This document shows, one piece after another, positions 62,822 through 64,000 of a DNA stretch of 64,000 nt. Both the position numbers and the translations under genes were made by a program. Each line of letters begins with the position of its first letter. The stretch's first letter is position 1. The notes beneath the pieces are model-generated. The model was not told the origin of the DNA, made no database searches, and saw nothing but the letters and a program-made list of their open reading frames with translations. The DNA comes from Limnobacter sp. 130 (GTDB lineage Bacteria; Pseudomonadota; Gammaproteobacteria; Burkholderiales; Burkholderiaceae_B), in contig NZ_LR732330.1 in assembly GCF_902506325.1 (NCBI RefSeq), positions 682,001 through 746,000 on the forward strand. The letters are read 5' to 3'.

Positions 62822-64000
62822 ATGGTTTCAGTTTCATCAACACTGGGCTCTGAAAAAAAAGGCAGCGCTTCTGCGCCTGCCCTGGTGTTGTTGAATAAAT
62901 TTGACGCTGCCCGCGTTGAGGAAGCACTCAACTACGCCCGGGCTCATGCGGCCGATCATCTTCTGGACACCCAAGAATCTGCCATTCAACACATGCTGGC
63001 GGTGGCCGACCTGTTGGCTGAGCTGCGAGCTGACGCCAACACCCGAATTGCCGGTGCTTTGGGCCCCTTGGTGTTTTTCGACAAACACCTTGAAAGCCAA
63101 ATGGAGAAGAAATTTGGGGACGAGGTAGGCCGCATGCTGGCCAGCCTGCGCAAGCTTTTCAAAATGCGATCCATGGTGGGCCCCAGTGCCAGCCGCACCA
63201 CCATTGAAACCTTGCGCTGGGCCGATCAAATTGAAACCCTGCGCAAAATGTTGTTGGCCATGTCCACCGACATTCGCGTCATCATGATTCGTTTGTGCTC
63301 GCGTCTTCAAACCCTGCGGCACTTCACCAGTCACGACGACATCAAAAACGAAAAAGGTCCTTTGTGGGCCTATGCCGTGTCGCACGCGCAAGAAACCCTT
63401 GACCTGTATGCGCCCTTGGCCAACCGCTTGGGCCTGTGGCAACTGAAGTGGGAACTTGAGGACTTGTCATTCCGCATTTTGCAACCGAACACGTACAAAA
63501 ACGTGGCGAAAATGCTGGATGAAAAGCGCATTGAGCGCGAAGCTTTCATTGAATCTGCAATGACAAGTATCAAGGAAAACCTGCTGCTTGCCGGTATTCA
63601 TTGCGAAATCACGGGGCGCCCGAAACACATCTACAGCATTTGGAACAAAATGCGCGGCAAAGGCGTCAGCTTTGACAAGCTGTACGATGTGCGTGCCTGC
63701 CGGGTGATTTTAGACACAGTCGATGACTGTTACACAGCCTTGGGAATTGTTCACAACTTGTGGACCCCCATTTCCGAGGAGTTCGACGACTACATCAGCA
63801 AACCCAAGCCCAACGGTTACCAAAGCCTGCACACTGTGGTGCAGGACGAAACCGGTAAAACACTCGAGGTGCAAATTCGCACTGAGGCCATGCATCAGTT
63901 CGCTGAATATGGTGTGGCTGCGCATTGGCGCTACAAAGAATCGGGCAAAGACGGTTACACCGGCGAAAGTCGCGCTGAGGGTCAGTTTGAGGAACGCATT
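62822..64000 (+). CDS. relA: GTP pyrophosphokinase RelA (N-terminal 393 codons, cut by window end)
   Basis: Open from ATG 62822 to the window end with no stop. An HD-like region (about 50-180) lacks the HDxxED metal-binding residues (GALGPLVFFDKHLES instead), so hydrolase activity should be lost. The synthetase domain is intact in view: GRPKHIYSIWNKMRGKGV, LYDVRACRVIL and KPNGYQSLHTVV..LEVQIRTEAMHQFAEYGVAAHWRYK. That makes it a RelA-type, not a bifunctional SpoT-type, enzyme; it makes (p)ppGpp on stalled ribosomes. TGS, ACT and C-terminal parts lie outside the window. Confidence 0.93.
   Translation, partial: MVSVSSTLGSEKKGSASAPALVLLNKFDAARVEEALNYARAHAADHLLDTQESAIQHMLAVADLLAELRADANTRIAGALGPLVFFDKHLESQMEKKFGDEVGRMLASLRKLFKMRSMVGPSASRTTIETLRWADQIETLRKMLLAMSTDIRVIMIRLCSRLQTLRHFTSHDDIKNEKGPLWAYAVSHAQETLDLYAPLANRLGLWQLKWELEDLSFRILQPNTYKNVAKMLDEKRIEREAFIESAMTSIKENLLLAGIHCEITGRPKHIYSIWNKMRGKGVSFDKLYDVRACRVILDTVDDCYTALGIVHNLWTPISEEFDDYISKPKPNGYQSLHTVVQDETGKTLEVQIRTEAMHQFAEYGVAAHWRYKESGKDGYTGESRAEGQFEERI

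Noticed and set aside
1-64000. CRISPR arrays and insertion sequences
   Set aside because: I saw no regularly spaced short repeats and no transposase gene or terminal inverted repeats. The only clear repeats are the immunity paralogues and the lysR upstream copies.

Overview
The window reads as chromosomal DNA of a Burkholderiales-type betaproteobacterium, possibly Limnobacter-like (inference from gene content, not a search). Pointers are the complete isc operon ending in iscX and preceded by a low-molecular-weight phosphatase, the rpfE-recJ pair, the prfB-lysS pair, an RpfE-family protein, 3-hydroxybutyrate dehydrogenase and RelA with a degenerate HD domain. Most genes are housekeeping and tightly packed; several blocks look accessory.

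Layout. 1-5.9 kb (minus): chemosensory operon, in transcription order HAMP-less receptor, CheY-like receiver, STAS protein, CheA, membrane receptor, CheW (cut by the window edge). 5.9-6.45 kb: very AT-rich spacer with a G9 tract. 6.45-7.3 kb: sterol-desaturase-family protein whose upstream region carries the promoter and first codons of a dead lysR copy. 7.6-17.8 kb: a block with a secreted choloylglycine-hydrolase/penicillin-V-acylase-type enzyme, a TolC/HlyD/ABC-2 permease efflux operon without an ATPase gene, an AspT-type exchanger and a large PLP decarboxylase. The intact lysR copy follows at 18.3 kb, so the block lies between two related copies of the same lysR upstream region.

19.3-25.1 kb: GFA protein, HU, FKBP isomerase, tRNA-Asn, aspartate aminotransferase, UvrB, phosphatase. 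25.2-30.8 kb: iscRSUA-hscBA-fdx-iscX with a two-box IscR-type promoter. 30.8-33.5 kb (minus): small lipoprotein, class D beta-lactamase and phospholipase-D-type lipoprotein in one operon. 33.6-35.0 kb: YghU-type GST and an FMN-binding oxidase-like protein. 35.1-41.9 kb: peptide-modification module A (transglutaminase-amidoligase fusion, ATP-grasp/alpha-E fusion, transglutaminase). 42-49.7 kb: lysS, prfB (programmed frameshift), recJ, rpfE-like, lolC, lolD.

49.7-53.5 kb (minus): an orphan type VI secretion cargo island: PAAR protein, effector of unknown activity, then three full lipoprotein immunity paralogues and a fourth truncated one. Short relics of the effector's 3' end stand in front of the distal immunity copies, which records repeated duplication or effector loss. 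This is the most interesting system here. 53.5-57.4 kb: DUF2062 protein, TatD-type nuclease, ComEC. 57.5-60.7 kb: peptide-modification module B (separate ATP-grasp, alpha-E and transglutaminase genes), paralogous to module A. 61-64 kb: 3-hydroxybutyrate dehydrogenase, alpha/beta hydrolase and the first 393 codons of relA.
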